A stretch of 25,741 nt of DNA from CAZXEU01 sp964639665. GTDB taxonomy: Bacteria > Bacteroidota > Rhodothermia > Rhodothermales > Bin80. The DNA is taken from NCBI GenBank assembly GCA_964639665.1, contig CAZXEU010000200.1, positions 1 through 25,741 on the forward strand. The letters are read 5' to 3'. Of this stretch, positions 1 through 8,666 are shown one piece after another. Every line of letters begins with the position of its first letter. Positions within the stretch are counted from its first letter, which is position 1. The translations under genes and the position numbers were made by a program. Below the pieces are notes generated by a model. The model did not search any database. It saw only the letters and a program-made list of their open reading frames with translations, and was not told the origin of the DNA.

Positions 1-1673
1 GCCAGGCGGTCAAGACCCAGGGCGATGCCGCCGTGCGGCGGCGCGCCGTAGCGCAATGCTTCCAAAAGAAAACCGAATCGCTCGTTGGCCTCCGCCTCGT
101 CGATACCCAGAAGCCGGAACATTTGTTTTTGCACTGCCAAATCATGAATTCGTATGGAGCCGCCGCCGATTTCATTGCCGTTCAGCACCAGGTCATAGGC
201 ACGGGCCCTTGCGGACTCAGGGTTCTCTGCCAGCAGAGGAGTGTCTTCGGGCCGCGGAGCAGTAAACGGATGGTGCATCGCGGTAAAGCGATTTGCCCGC
301 TGATCCCATTCAACCAGCGGAAAATCCGTCACCCATGCGAACCGCCACACATCATCCTTCGGCACGGCGTAGGTTTCGTGCGCCATGTGAAGCCGAAGGG
401 CCCCCATCTGGTGGTACACGCCGGGCCGGGCGCCGGTAAGCACCAGGACTAGGTCCCCCGCGCCGGCGCCTGTGGCCGTAATGGCACGCTCAACGGTAGT
501 GCGCGACAGCACATGTTCCTTGACACTGGAGACAGGAGCGCTGCCGTCAGCTGGAAGCTTGAAGTAAATCAGGCCGCCAGCGCCAATACTTCGCCGCACG
601 ACTAGCTTGTCCAGCCGATCCATGTAGCCTCGTCCCCGGTCGCCCATTCCCGGGACTACCAGTCCCAACACCGCTCCGCCAGCGGCAAGTGCCGCATCGA
701 ATACGCGGAAGCCGGAGGCACGGAACACGTCCGACAGGTCGACAAAGGAAAGCTCGAAGCGCAGATCGGGCTTGTCGGATCCATAGCGGCACAGTGCTTC
801 GTTGTAGGTCAGTCTCGCGAAGGGAAGCTCAAGGTCCACGCCGCGGATTTCCTTCCAGATTTCCGCCATGAGTCCCTCGACCAGCCGTTGGACCATCGCC
901 TCGGTGGCGAAGGCCATTTCGACGTCGATCTGGGTGAATTCCGGCTGTCGGTCCGCCCGGAGATCCTCGTCGCGGAAGCACTTCACAATCTGCACGTAGC
1001 GATCCAGTCCGGCAATCATGAGCAGCTGCTTGTACGTCTGCGGACTCTGGGGCAGGGCGTAAAAGCGGCCGGGATGCACGCGGCTGGGCACGAGATAATC
1101 CCGAGCCCCTTCCGGCGTGGACTTCATGAGCGTCGGAGTCTCGATCTCCAGGAAATCCAGTGCGTCGAAATAGCGATGAACTATCTGGTACAGCCGGTGT
1201 CGCGCAACGAGGCGTGCCTGCATGGCAGGCCTCCGGAGGTCCAGGTACCGGTACCGTAGTCGCAGATCCTGGCTTGCGAGCCCACTGCGGTTTGCCTGCG
1301 AGGACACCGGGAGGGGTACGGGCTCGGCGGCGTTCAATATGATCAGGCTGTCCGCCCGGACTTCCAGGCGTCCGGTGGCAAGATTGGGGTTTACGGTATC
1401 CTCGCTACGCATGCGGACCGCTCCCGAAACCGAAATGACGTACTCGTTGCGAAGCCGATCGGCGGCTCGATGGGCCTCGGCATCGTCCTGGGGCGAGAAT
1501 ACTACCTGGGTCAGGCCCCACCGGTCGCGGAGGTCTATGAATACCACGCCGCCCAGATCGCGCCGCGTATCCACCCAGCCTTTAAGCACTACGCGCCGGC
1601 CAACATCCGACGCAGTCAGCGCTCCGCAAGTGTGGGTGCGCTCCCCGTGTGTATCTGTGCTAGTCGCTGCCAT
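1..1673 (-). CDS. aspS: Aspartyl-tRNA synthetase, C-terminus cut by window edge
   Basis: Charges tRNA-Asp with aspartate in the cytoplasm. Reading the minus strand from an ATG at 1673 gives an uninterrupted frame of 557 codons to the left edge. The N-terminal part is an OB-fold anticodon-binding domain (GWVDTRRDLGGVVFIDLRDR, residues about 30-55). The class II catalytic core follows, with motif 2 (FRDEDLRADRQPEF, about 232-245). A bacterial-type insertion domain comes next, then the HHPFTAP and NGNEIGGGSIRIH segments. Class II motif 3 (GIALGLDRLA) lies right at the edge. Bacterial AspRS is usually about 580-600 residues, so only a few tens of residues are missing. It is divergent from the peptide transporter gene across a 127-base gap that holds a perfect TAnnTTTG box for aspS. 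Identity is very secure. Confidence 0.97.
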   Translation of the reverse strand, partial: MAATSTDTHGERTHTCGALTASDVGRRVVLKGWVDTRRDLGGVVFIDLRDRWGLTQVVFSPQDDAEAHRAADRLRNEYVISVSGAVRMRSEDTVNPNLATGRLEVRADSLIILNAAEPVPLPVSSQANRSGLASQDLRLRYRYLDLRRPAMQARLVARHRLYQIVHRYFDALDFLEIETPTLMKSTPEGARDYLVPSRVHPGRFYALPQSPQTYKQLLMIAGLDRYVQIVKCFRDEDLRADRQPEFTQIDVEMAFATEAMVQRLVEGLMAEIWKEIRGVDLELPFARLTYNEALCRYGSDKPDLRFELSFVDLSDVFRASGFRVFDAALAAGGAVLGLVVPGMGDRGRGYMDRLDKLVVRRSIGAGGLIYFKLPADGSAPVSSVKEHVLSRTTVERAITATGAGAGDLVLVLTGARPGVYHQMGALRLHMAHETYAVPKDDVWRFAWVTDFPLVEWDQRANRFTAMHHPFTAPRPEDTPLLAENPESARARAYDLVLNGNEIGGGSIRIHDLAVQKQMFRLLGIDEAEANERFGFLLEALRYGAPPHGGIALGLDRL

Positions 1674-1698
1674 TTGGCCAATCCACAGTCCCGTGGGT

Positions 1699-1706
1699 CA
1701 AACCTA
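1699..1706 (-). promoter_or_regulatory. Probable -7 promoter element of aspS (Bacteroidota type)
   Basis: On the minus strand the bases read TAGGTTTG, a perfect match to the TAnnTTTG -7 consensus of Bacteroidota. The box ends 25 bases before the aspS ATG, leaving a leader of about 20 bases. A TTG lies 15 bases upstream, shorter than the usual 17-23 base spacing, so the -33 element is weak. Inference from sequence match and position only. Confidence 0.4.
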
Positions 1707-1782
1707 TTGTACGTGCGCGCCCAAGGCGGAGGATTCCGGCATTATCTGAATATTCCATTGAATTGGGAGCGGCCCTATATAG

Positions 1783-1790
1783 TATCTTGG
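1783..1790 (+). promoter_or_regulatory. Weak candidate -7 element before the peptide transporter gene
   Basis: TATCTTGG resembles TAnnTTTG with one core mismatch. A TTG lies 17 bases upstream, at 1763-1765. If this is the promoter, the transcript would start around 1797. That leaves almost no leader before the ATG at 1801 but about 20 bases before the in-frame ATG at 1819. The site therefore favours the later start. Low certainty. Confidence 0.22.
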
Positions 1791-1800
1791 GCGGGATCGC

Positions 1801-3318
1801 ATGCCTTACGCTGCCGCCATGGAAGAGACACCGTCCAGCACGAGCCGAACGTGGTTTGGTCATCCGCGTGGCCTTGCCACGCTTTTCTTTACCGAGATGT
1901 GGGAGCGCTTCAGCTACTATGGTATGCGCGCCCTCCTGGTACTGTTCATGACTGCCGCCACGACCGAGGTCAATCCGGGACTGGAGTTCAGCGTTGGCAT
2001 GGCCGGGGCCATTTACGGGCTCTACACCTTTTTCGTCTACGTTCTGGCGTTGCCCGGAGGCTGGATCGCCGACAACATCTGGGGGCAGCGCAAGGCGGTT
2101 TTCGTGGGCGGCTGCATCATTGCGTCCGGCCATTTTGTGATGGCAGGTCCCCTGGTACAGTTACCGGAGTTGCCGTGCTTTTTCCTGGGCCTCATGCTCA
2201 TCGTTATCGGCACAGGCCTCCTCAAGCCCAATGTCAGCACCATGGTGGGCGACCTCTATCCCGAGGGAGGAGCGCGGCGCGACGCCGGCTTCTCGGTCTT
2301 CTACATGGGCATCAACCTCGGAGCCTTCATCGGCCCGATAATTACGGGCTTTCTCGGCGAGGGATACAACTGGCACTGGGGATTCTCCATGGCCGGCATT
2401 GGCATGGTGATCGGGCTGGTCCAGTACAGGCTCGGCGGCAAGTACCTGGGCGAGGCAGGCAAGCTGCGCGCGAAGCATTCCGTGGAGGCCCTTGGAAAAA
2501 TGGCAACTCGGACGTACGCCATCATTGCCGGTGCCTTCGCGCTGTTTGCCTTCGCGGGATATCTGCTGCTGCAGTGGATGACGCTGGAGGAACTGGCTGC
2601 GACCCTGGGCTATGCGGTCATTATTGTGGCGGTTCTGTATTTCGCGTACCTGCTTCTGGTGGCGGACCACACGACAATGGAGAAAAGGCGCCTCGTCGTC
2701 ATATTCTGGCTATTCATCCTGGCGGCCATATTCTGGTCTGGATTCGAGCAGGCCGGCAGCTCGCTGAACCTGTTTGCCGCCGACTTCACGAACCGCAATC
2801 TCGGCTTTTGGGAATTGCCGGCAAGCTGGCTGCAGTCCGTCAATGCGCTCTTTATCATTATACTGGCGCCCGTATTCGGGTCGCTCTGGATCTTGCTGGC
2901 CTCGATTCGCCGCAATCCGTCGATTCCCGTCAAGTTTGCGCTGGGGCTCTTGGGGCTGTCCGCAGGGTTTTTCGTTATTGCATGGGGCGCCGCAAACGCC
3001 GTGGACGGGCATCTCGTTACGCCGGTCTGGCTGGTGGTAACGTACTTCCTGCATACGGTTGGCGAGCTTTGCCTGAGCCCCGTGGGGCTTTCCTCCATCA
3101 CCAAGCTGGCGCCGGCGGGAAGGGTAGGGCAGATGATGGGCGTATGGTTCATTGCCACCGCCCTGGGGAACCTGTTCGCAGGACTGGTGGCGGGCAGGCT
3201 TGAGACGCTGTCGTCGGCTGCCCTGTTTGGCAACGTGGCCATGACCATCGGCATTGCCGGAATCGTGGCGCTGCTCCTCTATCGCCCGATCAAGAAGCTG
3301 ATGGGCGAGGTGGACTAA
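1801..3318 (+). CDS. POT/PTR2-family proton-coupled peptide transporter
   Basis: Inner-membrane importer that couples di- and tripeptide uptake to proton entry (MFS superfamily). Signature motifs are clear. The ExxERFxYYG motif of helix 1 is at residues 32-41 (TEMWERFSYYG), with its proton-coupling glutamates and arginine. GTGLLKPN with the conserved lysine is at about 137-144. The second PTR2 signature, FSVFYMGINLGAFIGP, is at 164-179. Many hydrophobic segments follow to the end, consistent with 12-14 helices, and 505 residues is normal for bacterial POT proteins. The start could instead be the ATG at 1819 (MEETPSS), which suits the weak upstream promoter better; neither has a clear Shine-Dalgarno sequence. 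Its stop overlaps by 4 bases the stop of the convergent glycosyltransferase gene, leaving no room for a terminator. Family assignment is firm; the exact substrate is not known. Confidence 0.93.
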   Translation: MPYAAAMEETPSSTSRTWFGHPRGLATLFFTEMWERFSYYGMRALLVLFMTAATTEVNPGLEFSVGMAGAIYGLYTFFVYVLALPGGWIADNIWGQRKAVFVGGCIIASGHFVMAGPLVQLPELPCFFLGLMLIVIGTGLLKPNVSTMVGDLYPEGGARRDAGFSVFYMGINLGAFIGPIITGFLGEGYNWHWGFSMAGIGMVIGLVQYRLGGKYLGEAGKLRAKHSVEALGKMATRTYAIIAGAFALFAFAGYLLLQWMTLEELAATLGYAVIIVAVLYFAYLLLVADHTTMEKRRLVVIFWLFILAAIFWSGFEQAGSSLNLFAADFTNRNLGFWELPASWLQSVNALFIIILAPVFGSLWILLASIRRNPSIPVKFALGLLGLSAGFFVIAWGAANAVDGHLVTPVWLVVTYFLHTVGELCLSPVGLSSITKLAPAGRVGQMMGVWFIATALGNLFAGLVAGRLETLSSAALFGNVAMTIGIAGIVALLLYRPIKKLMGEVD

Positions 3319-4502
3319 CCGCGCAGATTCCCCGCGGCAAAGCGGATGGCCGCTTCGAGTCCGCCAACCATGCGGTCGAGCGCGAGGTGCTCGCGCGCGT
3401 AGCGAAGCGCATTTTGCGCGTAGCTCTCCCGGCGGGCCAGAACCAGTTCTACGGCGTCAGCCAGCGCAGCCGGATTCGCCGGCGCGGCCAGCTCACCGTT
3501 CTCACCCGGGATCAGATACGCGATCTCGGGGCTGTGGAACCGAACCCCGGCTTTGGGCGGCCGCTGAGAAACTACGGGCAGCCCGAATGCGAATGCGTGG
3601 TTGATGCTAAGGCCCAGATAGCCGGGGTTCAGGAGTACATCCCCCGCGAAGAGATAGGGCGCCGAGCTTTGCCAGTCAGGCACGGATCCCAAGAAACGGA
3701 CCCCGTCCATGCCGGCCTTCGCTACGTGCCGGCGCATGGCCCGCTCCTCGGGCCCGGAGCCCATCACGACCAGTTGGGCCTGGCACCGCTGCCGAAGGAG
3801 CCCGAATGCTCTCAGCAGCATGTCTGTGCCCTTCCGGCGGATGAGGCGTCCGAGAAAGACTACTATCGGCGCCGCTTCCGGCAGGTTCAATCTCCTGCGC
3901 ACTGAAGGACGCCCCTCTTCCTCCAGGCCTTTCCGCAGGGTAGCCAGCGCATCCATGTCCAGCGTGTTGGGTGCCGTGAAAATGCGAGGCCGCTCCATGT
4001 GCGGCGCCAGTATCTCGGCTACGGCGTCCGAATAGCACACGCACGCCTCGACGCTGCGCGCCAAAAGGATACGGTAGCGGTCAGACAGGCCGCGGCGCGA
4101 AGGATCGCGTCGGTTGGATGAAAAATGACCCCACAGTACACGGGCAGCACCGGTCCTGCGGGCATGGCGCAGCAGCCATGGCAGCGTTACCGACCTTGGC
4201 GACTCCTCGGCCAGCACAACGACGGGAGGTCCAAGTCTCTGGAACACGCGCCGGAATGGCTGGGCGTGTGCCGCTTCACCTCCGACCCAGAAGTTCCTCA
4301 TCCGTACAGTCTCAAAGCCGCCTGGACCGGCCGAGGCAAGGGGGGCGAGAGACGATTTGCCTGGCGGCAGGCCGGCGCACACGACGAGTCTGCCGCCCAG
4401 CCTTTCATTCAGCCGCGCCAGCACGGCATGACGGTAGTGAGGCAGAATGCGCGCGAAGTAGTAAACCGGGCCGCCAAGAGAACCAGCAGGAGCCTCCTTC
4501 AT
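3315..4502 (-). CDS. Glycosyltransferase, GT4-like (last gene of polysaccharide operon)
   Basis: Predicted retaining glycosyltransferase of the GT-B fold, adding a sugar to a lipid-linked polysaccharide repeat at the cytoplasmic membrane face. The C-terminal half has the GT4 layout: a strand plus loop with VVFLGRLIRRKGTDMLLRAF, then VVMGSGPEE, then GVRFLGSVP, and a nucleotide-sugar-binding region ending GLPVVSQRPPKAG and LIPGENGELAAP. The usual EGFG segment reads GYLGLSINHAFAFGLP, so the first acidic residue of the E-x7-E motif is not conserved in standard form. The 395 residues are normal length. The ATG at 4502 overlaps the TGA of the preceding gene by 4 bases (ATGA), which suggests translational coupling. 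Its end overlaps that of the convergent transporter gene. Donor and acceptor cannot be told from sequence. Confidence 0.85.
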   Translation of the reverse strand: MKEAPAGSLGGPVYYFARILPHYRHAVLARLNERLGGRLVVCAGLPPGKSSLAPLASAGPGGFETVRMRNFWVGGEAAHAQPFRRVFQRLGPPVVVLAEESPRSVTLPWLLRHARRTGAARVLWGHFSSNRRDPSRRGLSDRYRILLARSVEACVCYSDAVAEILAPHMERPRIFTAPNTLDMDALATLRKGLEEEGRPSVRRRLNLPEAAPIVVFLGRLIRRKGTDMLLRAFGLLRQRCQAQLVVMGSGPEERAMRRHVAKAGMDGVRFLGSVPDWQSSAPYLFAGDVLLNPGYLGLSINHAFAFGLPVVSQRPPKAGVRFHSPEIAYLIPGENGELAAPANPAALADAVELVLARRESYAQNALRYAREHLALDRMVGGLEAAIRFAAGNLRG

Positions 4503-5689
4503 GGCGCAACCCTCTCGAATACCGCCAGGAATCGGTCTGTAATGCCATCGATATCAAACGTCCTTTCTGCATAGGCCCGCGCCGCCTTGCCCATGGTCTG
4601 TCTCCGGAGCGGATCCAGCAGCAGGGCTTCCGCCGTTGCGACAAATCCCGCATGGTCGGACGGGGCAACTATTACTCCGGCCCCCGCGCTCGTGACGGTG
4701 CGGGCTGCAAGGTTGCCCTCCGGCACGGCAAGCAGCAGCGGCCGTCTCGCACAGAGGTAGGTAAGCACCTTTGAGGGCACCGAGAATACTCCGGCATCTT
4801 CCTCCAGAACTGCCACGAGCACATCCGCCGTAGCATATATGTTCGGAAGGTCCACCTTGGGCTGGTATGGCAGGATGCGCAGCTGGTCCAGCCCGAGCTC
4901 GGCCTTGCGCCTTTGAAGCCATTCGGCGCCCATTCCCTGCGAAATGACCACGACACTGGCGTCGGGCCAGGCGCGAAGTTTGACTGCCAACTGCAGCAGC
5001 AAGTCCGGATTGTGCTTCATGCTGAGCGTGCCGGCATACAGGAAGCAGATGCCGTCCGCCAGCCCCTGACGCTTGGCCCAGGCATTGCGTTTGGGGCCCG
5101 CCGGCAGCTCCGGCAGGCATGCCCAGTTTTCGATCACTGAAACACTGGCGGCTCTGGGTCCCCCGTCCTGAAGCATGCCTGCAAAATCCTCCGAAATCGC
5201 TACTACGGCGTCGCTTTGCCTCAGCAGCCTGCGCTCCAGCCCGATATAGTAGCGGCCGACGGCCTCGCCGATGACCGGGAGCCGCTTGCGAAGAATGCGG
5301 TGCGCGGCAAGTCCCAGAAAATCCTGTATCCAGAATACGAAGGGGATGCCATGCTTCCGGCACGCCGCCGCCAAATGCCTCTGGGCCGACAGCGGCGCAT
5401 TGCCGGAGAGCACGACATCAGGCTTGAAAACGGCACATTCCCGGGCGATGAGGCGTCCGTAGGTTTCCTCCTGGCGCCAGCGCTGCAGGAAGGCGTACTT
5501 GTTGAGGGGCCGGCCCAGGTCAATAGGGCGGATGTGTACGCCACCATCAGGGGTCGCGGTCACGCCGGGAGGAGTTGTGGCCAGCGATGCGCAGTAGGCG
5601 TGGCACACGCGGTGGCCACGTCTGCCAAGCGACCGGCTGAGCTGGAGGGCAAAGGCGTAGCCTCCAAAGTCATGCACGAGGATGCGCAT
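4499..5689 (-). CDS. Glycosyltransferase family 4, WbuB/WcaI-like
   Basis: Cytoplasmic GT-B enzyme for polysaccharide repeat assembly. The N-terminal donor-independent domain begins MRILVHDFGGYAFALQLSRSL. It includes DVVLSGNAPLSAQ and a WIQDFLGLAAHRIL stretch typical of WbuB/WcaI-like transferases. The C-terminal half has CFLYAGTLSMKHNPDLLLQLA, then LRILPYQPKVDLPNIYATADVLVAVLE. It ends with FSVPSKVLTYLCARRPLLLAVP, the usual region contacting the nucleotide sugar. I chose the ATG at 5689; a TTG directly before it (5692) is also in frame. There is no obvious ribosome site. The 127-130 base gap upstream to the next operon gene is one of the few non-overlapping junctions and holds no recognisable gene. 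The 3' end overlaps the next gene by 4 bases. The specific sugar transferred is unknown. Confidence 0.87.
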   Translation of the reverse strand: MRILVHDFGGYAFALQLSRSLGRRGHRVCHAYCASLATTPPGVTATPDGGVHIRPIDLGRPLNKYAFLQRWRQEETYGRLIARECAVFKPDVVLSGNAPLSAQRHLAAACRKHGIPFVFWIQDFLGLAAHRILRKRLPVIGEAVGRYYIGLERRLLRQSDAVVAISEDFAGMLQDGGPRAASVSVIENWACLPELPAGPKRNAWAKRQGLADGICFLYAGTLSMKHNPDLLLQLAVKLRAWPDASVVVISQGMGAEWLQRRKAELGLDQLRILPYQPKVDLPNIYATADVLVAVLEEDAGVFSVPSKVLTYLCARRPLLLAVPEGNLAARTVTSAGAGVIVAPSDHAGFVATAEALLLDPLRRQTMGKAARAYAERTFDIDGITDRFLAVFERVAP

Positions 5690-5819
5690 CAAGGCGGTGT
5701 GTCTTGGCCTTTACGGGATCCGGGTATTCGCCGTGCGGCGGAGTCGCTGCGAAGATAGTGCTGCCTGCTGCGCGTTTTGGGTCGGGATCATGGCAGGTGC
5801 ATGCGTGACTATGGCTGGA

Positions 5820-7058
5820 TCAGCGGCCGCGCGCTGCTGTGCCCGTAGCAGAGCCCGCCAGTATGGAGTCCAGAATTGTGCGTGCAAAGCCCTCTGACGT
5901 ATTCTGCGCAGCGAAGCGCCTGGCCCTGGCAGCGTCAAACGGCCAGGCCGCGGGCTCGCGCAGCCAGTCCATCAAGGCCTCGGCAAGGGTCGCGGGGGAG
6001 CTGCTGTTCACCGCCCTTCCAAGCGCGTGGCGCCGGACCTGCTCACCCAGCAATCCGTAGTCCGAGCTCAGCACGGGCAACCGGGCCTGGGCCGCACGCA
6101 CCAGCACGCCGCTTGACCCGACATGGCGCCGGTAGGGAAGCAGCACCAGGTCGGCGGCGGCGAAGGCGTCTGGTATTTCGGCCTCGGGGACATACCTGCT
6201 ATCCGATGCCACCTGCACCTTGCTTTCTGACCGCAGGAAGGACAGCGCCTGCTCCAGGCGCTCCGCTTCGCCGCCGGGAGGCGCGCCTATGACGGCCAGC
6301 GCCAGCTGCCGCTGATCACCCTCCGGCAACAGCCTCAAGGCTTCAATCACCTGGTAAATCCCTTTCCTGGCTGCCATGCTGCCAAAGAAAAGCAGTACGC
6401 TCCTGTGGCTGTCAATCCCCCATGATGCGCGCGTCTCGAGTGGGGAGCATGTCGGCGCGCGGCTCTCCACCCCGTCCGGCAACGCAACCACGCGTACTCC
6501 GAATCTGCTCCCGGGCACGAATGGCACCACTAGGGGATCAAGGCAGAACAGGTGGCTCAGGTGCGGGTTGCTTAGCGCCCGGAAGAGCAGCGTCCGCTTT
6601 CGGACGCCTTCTGCGCGGTCGCTCAGGGTGGTAGCAGCGCCGGTTACTGCAGCATAATGGAACGACGGACGAAAGTAGATGCCGGAGAGCGCGACCGGAA
6701 AGGCAAAGCGGAGCCCGAAGGCCAGAGGCAGCTGAACCTGATCGAAGTACATGAGCAGACAGTGCTTGGGACGGAGCTGCTCCACGTACCGGCGCAGCAG
6801 ACGGCCGTGCCTTTGGACGTTGCGTAGCTGGGAGAGCTTGCCGCCTTCCGCAAGCCCCAAAGGCTGCCGGATTGGAACGAATCGGATTCCGGGGCGAGCC
6901 CGCACAATATCGGCGAGACGGCCATCCCTGTCAATCAGGTCCTCCGGCGCCACGATGTCGAGGCGTCCGGTGTCCAATTCCCAGCGCTCCGCCAGCTGCC
7001 CGATATACTGGGCATGGTGGCCGCCTGAGAGGAGGTCAAAGAGCATGAGATGATTCAT
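5820..7058 (-). CDS. Glycosyltransferase, GT4-like
   Basis: Predicted GT-B glycosyltransferase of 412 residues. The N-terminus (LFDLLSGGHHAQYIGQLAERW) is a glycine-histidine loop common in this group. The middle has an unusual hydrophobic stretch (LPLAFGLRFAFPVALSGIYFRPS) that may touch the membrane. The C-terminal nucleotide-binding half is standard: LLFFGSMAARKGIYQVIEALR, then EIPDAFAAADLVLLPYRRHVG, then SSGVLVRAAQARLPVLSSDYG. Helices and VNSSSPATLAEAL close the domain. The ATG at 7058 overlaps the stop of the flippase gene by 4 bases, so the two are probably translationally coupled and work on the same product. The last residues are low-complexity (Gly/Ala/Thr/Arg). The function as a polysaccharide glycosyltransferase rests on fold motifs and operon context; the sugar is unknown. 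Confidence 0.83.
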   Translation of the reverse strand: MNHLMLFDLLSGGHHAQYIGQLAERWELDTGRLDIVAPEDLIDRDGRLADIVRARPGIRFVPIRQPLGLAEGGKLSQLRNVQRHGRLLRRYVEQLRPKHCLLMYFDQVQLPLAFGLRFAFPVALSGIYFRPSFHYAAVTGAATTLSDRAEGVRKRTLLFRALSNPHLSHLFCLDPLVVPFVPGSRFGVRVVALPDGVESRAPTCSPLETRASWGIDSHRSVLLFFGSMAARKGIYQVIEALRLLPEGDQRQLALAVIGAPPGGEAERLEQALSFLRSESKVQVASDSRYVPEAEIPDAFAAADLVLLPYRRHVGSSGVLVRAAQARLPVLSSDYGLLGEQVRRHALGRAVNSSSPATLAEALMDWLREPAAWPFDAARARRFAAQNTSEGFARTILDSILAGSATGTAARGR

Positions 7059-8572
7059 TGCCGCTGTGGCGATGTGCCCCCGGTGCGGGTCTGCAATAAG
7101 CTATCGCACCAGGCCACTAGCGTGCGTCGCACCGGGTGCATCCACAGCGGAAGCGCTACTGCCGCGCCGTAGGCGCCGCCCGCGAGCAGAGCCCGGAGCC
7201 CGATCCCGTGCGGCAGTTCCCATATCCATACTGCGACCAGAAGCCCCGCCGCAGCCGCGGCACATAGCACGAGGCTCTCGCGCTGCACGAGTGCTGAGAG
7301 GGCGACGGAGAATTCCCGGTGATAGGTCATGGCCATCAGCAGGCTACCGCCTATCAAGGCTGCCACGAAGCCTGCCACCACGCCGGTGCCTCCGAATACC
7401 TGTCCCAGCATGTAGCCGAGCGCGAGGTTCAGGATGCCTATCGCCGCATGGCCGGCTACGTTCCACCGCAATTTGCCAATGCCCAGGTAGGCAAAATAGG
7501 CGGGATTGGACAGCATGTTCAGAAACCAGCCCGCGGCAAGGAGCACGGAGAACGTGACGAAGACCGGCTCGTACGTGCCGAGCCACAGCCTGGATACAAG
7601 TGGCAGGCTTACGATGAGCAGCGGAAGCGCGGCCAGCACCAGGTACAGAATGACCCGGAAGGAGGCCACGTAGATCTTCCCGAGCGCCGCAGCGTCGCGC
7701 TCCTTCAGATCCGCAATGGCGGGCACGATGGCCTGGTGCGCCGACACGAAGAGGGCCCGCAGCTGGAAGACCATGCGCTGCGCGAACTCGAAGAAGCCCA
7801 CCGCAGCCGCACCGGCGAAGATGGTGACGAGCCACTTGGCCAGCGGCTCCGTGAGCAGTTTGAAAACAGAAATCACCTGAAAGCTGGCGCTGTAGGAAAG
7901 CATTTCCCGAAAGACACTCCAGGTCCAGCGCACGGGAACGGCCGGCAATCCCGTTGCCACGCGCCTCAGGACCACCCACGAGGCAACCAGCAGCAGGCCT
8001 GCCTGAAGCGCCTGCGCCTGCGCCAGACCGACGAGGCCGCGTGCGGGAACGAGCGCGACGGCCGCGCCAAGATAGACCACCGAGGAGCCCATAAGCAGGT
8101 AGCTCCGCAGGTCCACGCGCTGGTGGCCGTCAATTGATCCCTGCAGCACTGCGGCGACGGAAGTGAGCCAGAAGGCGACGAATGCATACGGCAGAATGGC
8201 CAGCGCCGCCGCAGTCTGCGGACCATCCAGCGGCAAGGCAAGCAGATAGCCGGCTGCCGGATAAAGGGCCGCAAGGACGGCCAACAGGAACACGGCCAGG
8301 GATATCACCGACGTCTCCACGATCCTGACCACGTGCCGGGTATCGCCCCGGGCGCGGTACATGGAAACAAACTTTACGACGCTCGCGGCCAGCCCCAGGT
8401 TTGCGAGACTGCTCGCCGATGTCGTGGCCAATACGAGCGACCACACCCCGAAGTACTCGATGCCCACCGCGTCCTTTACGTAGCGATAGAGCACCAAGAA
8501 CGAGCCGCCGGTAACGATGACCTGCGCGGCGGCCGCGAGTGCATTTACGAGTAGCTGTCGCTTGTGCAGCAT
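7055..8572 (-). CDS. Wzx-like polysaccharide flippase (MOP superfamily)
   Basis: Integral membrane protein of 505 residues with about 12-14 hydrophobic segments. It is predicted to flip lipid-linked oligosaccharide repeats from the cytoplasmic to the periplasmic face. The N-terminus (KRQLLVNALAAAAQVIVTGGSFLVLYRYV) and the SLANLGLAASVVKFVSMYRARGD region match the MOP/Wzx pattern of two halves of six helices. The length is close to other Wzx proteins, which are poorly conserved in sequence, so the assignment relies on topology, FAQRM-like mid-protein residues and the surrounding genes. The start is the ATG at 8572; 94 bases separate it from the methyltransferase stop and no ribosome site is evident. 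The 3' end overlaps the next glycosyltransferase by 4 bases. A general MATE-type exporter is less likely given the context. Confidence 0.88.
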   Translation of the reverse strand: MLHKRQLLVNALAAAAQVIVTGGSFLVLYRYVKDAVGIEYFGVWSLVLATTSASSLANLGLAASVVKFVSMYRARGDTRHVVRIVETSVISLAVFLLAVLAALYPAAGYLLALPLDGPQTAAALAILPYAFVAFWLTSVAAVLQGSIDGHQRVDLRSYLLMGSSVVYLGAAVALVPARGLVGLAQAQALQAGLLLVASWVVLRRVATGLPAVPVRWTWSVFREMLSYSASFQVISVFKLLTEPLAKWLVTIFAGAAAVGFFEFAQRMVFQLRALFVSAHQAIVPAIADLKERDAAALGKIYVASFRVILYLVLAALPLLIVSLPLVSRLWLGTYEPVFVTFSVLLAAGWFLNMLSNPAYFAYLGIGKLRWNVAGHAAIGILNLALGYMLGQVFGGTGVVAGFVAALIGGSLLMAMTYHREFSVALSALVQRESLVLCAAAAAGLLVAVWIWELPHGIGLRALLAGGAYGAAVALPLWMHPVRRTLVAWCDSLLQTRTGGTSPQRQ

Positions 8573-8666
8573 TTGATTGGCACATTAGTCCCGTGCCGGC
8601 GCGCGACCTGCAAGTGCCTGAGCCAAGGCTGCGACGGCGCTGCCTCTCGGATTCGGGTCCCGCTGG

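Noticed and set aside
1470..3203. 577-residue plus-strand open frame
   Set aside because: Overlaps both aspS and the peptide transporter in a different frame; arginine/glycine/histidine-rich translation without motifs, so a shadow.
3300..3330. Terminator between the convergent transporter and glycosyltransferase genes
   Set aside because: The two stop codons overlap by 4 bases and no hairpin with a T-run is visible.
7319..8137. 272-residue plus-strand open frame
   Set aside because: Antisense to the flippase gene; highly charged low-complexity translation typical of the reverse of membrane-protein codons.
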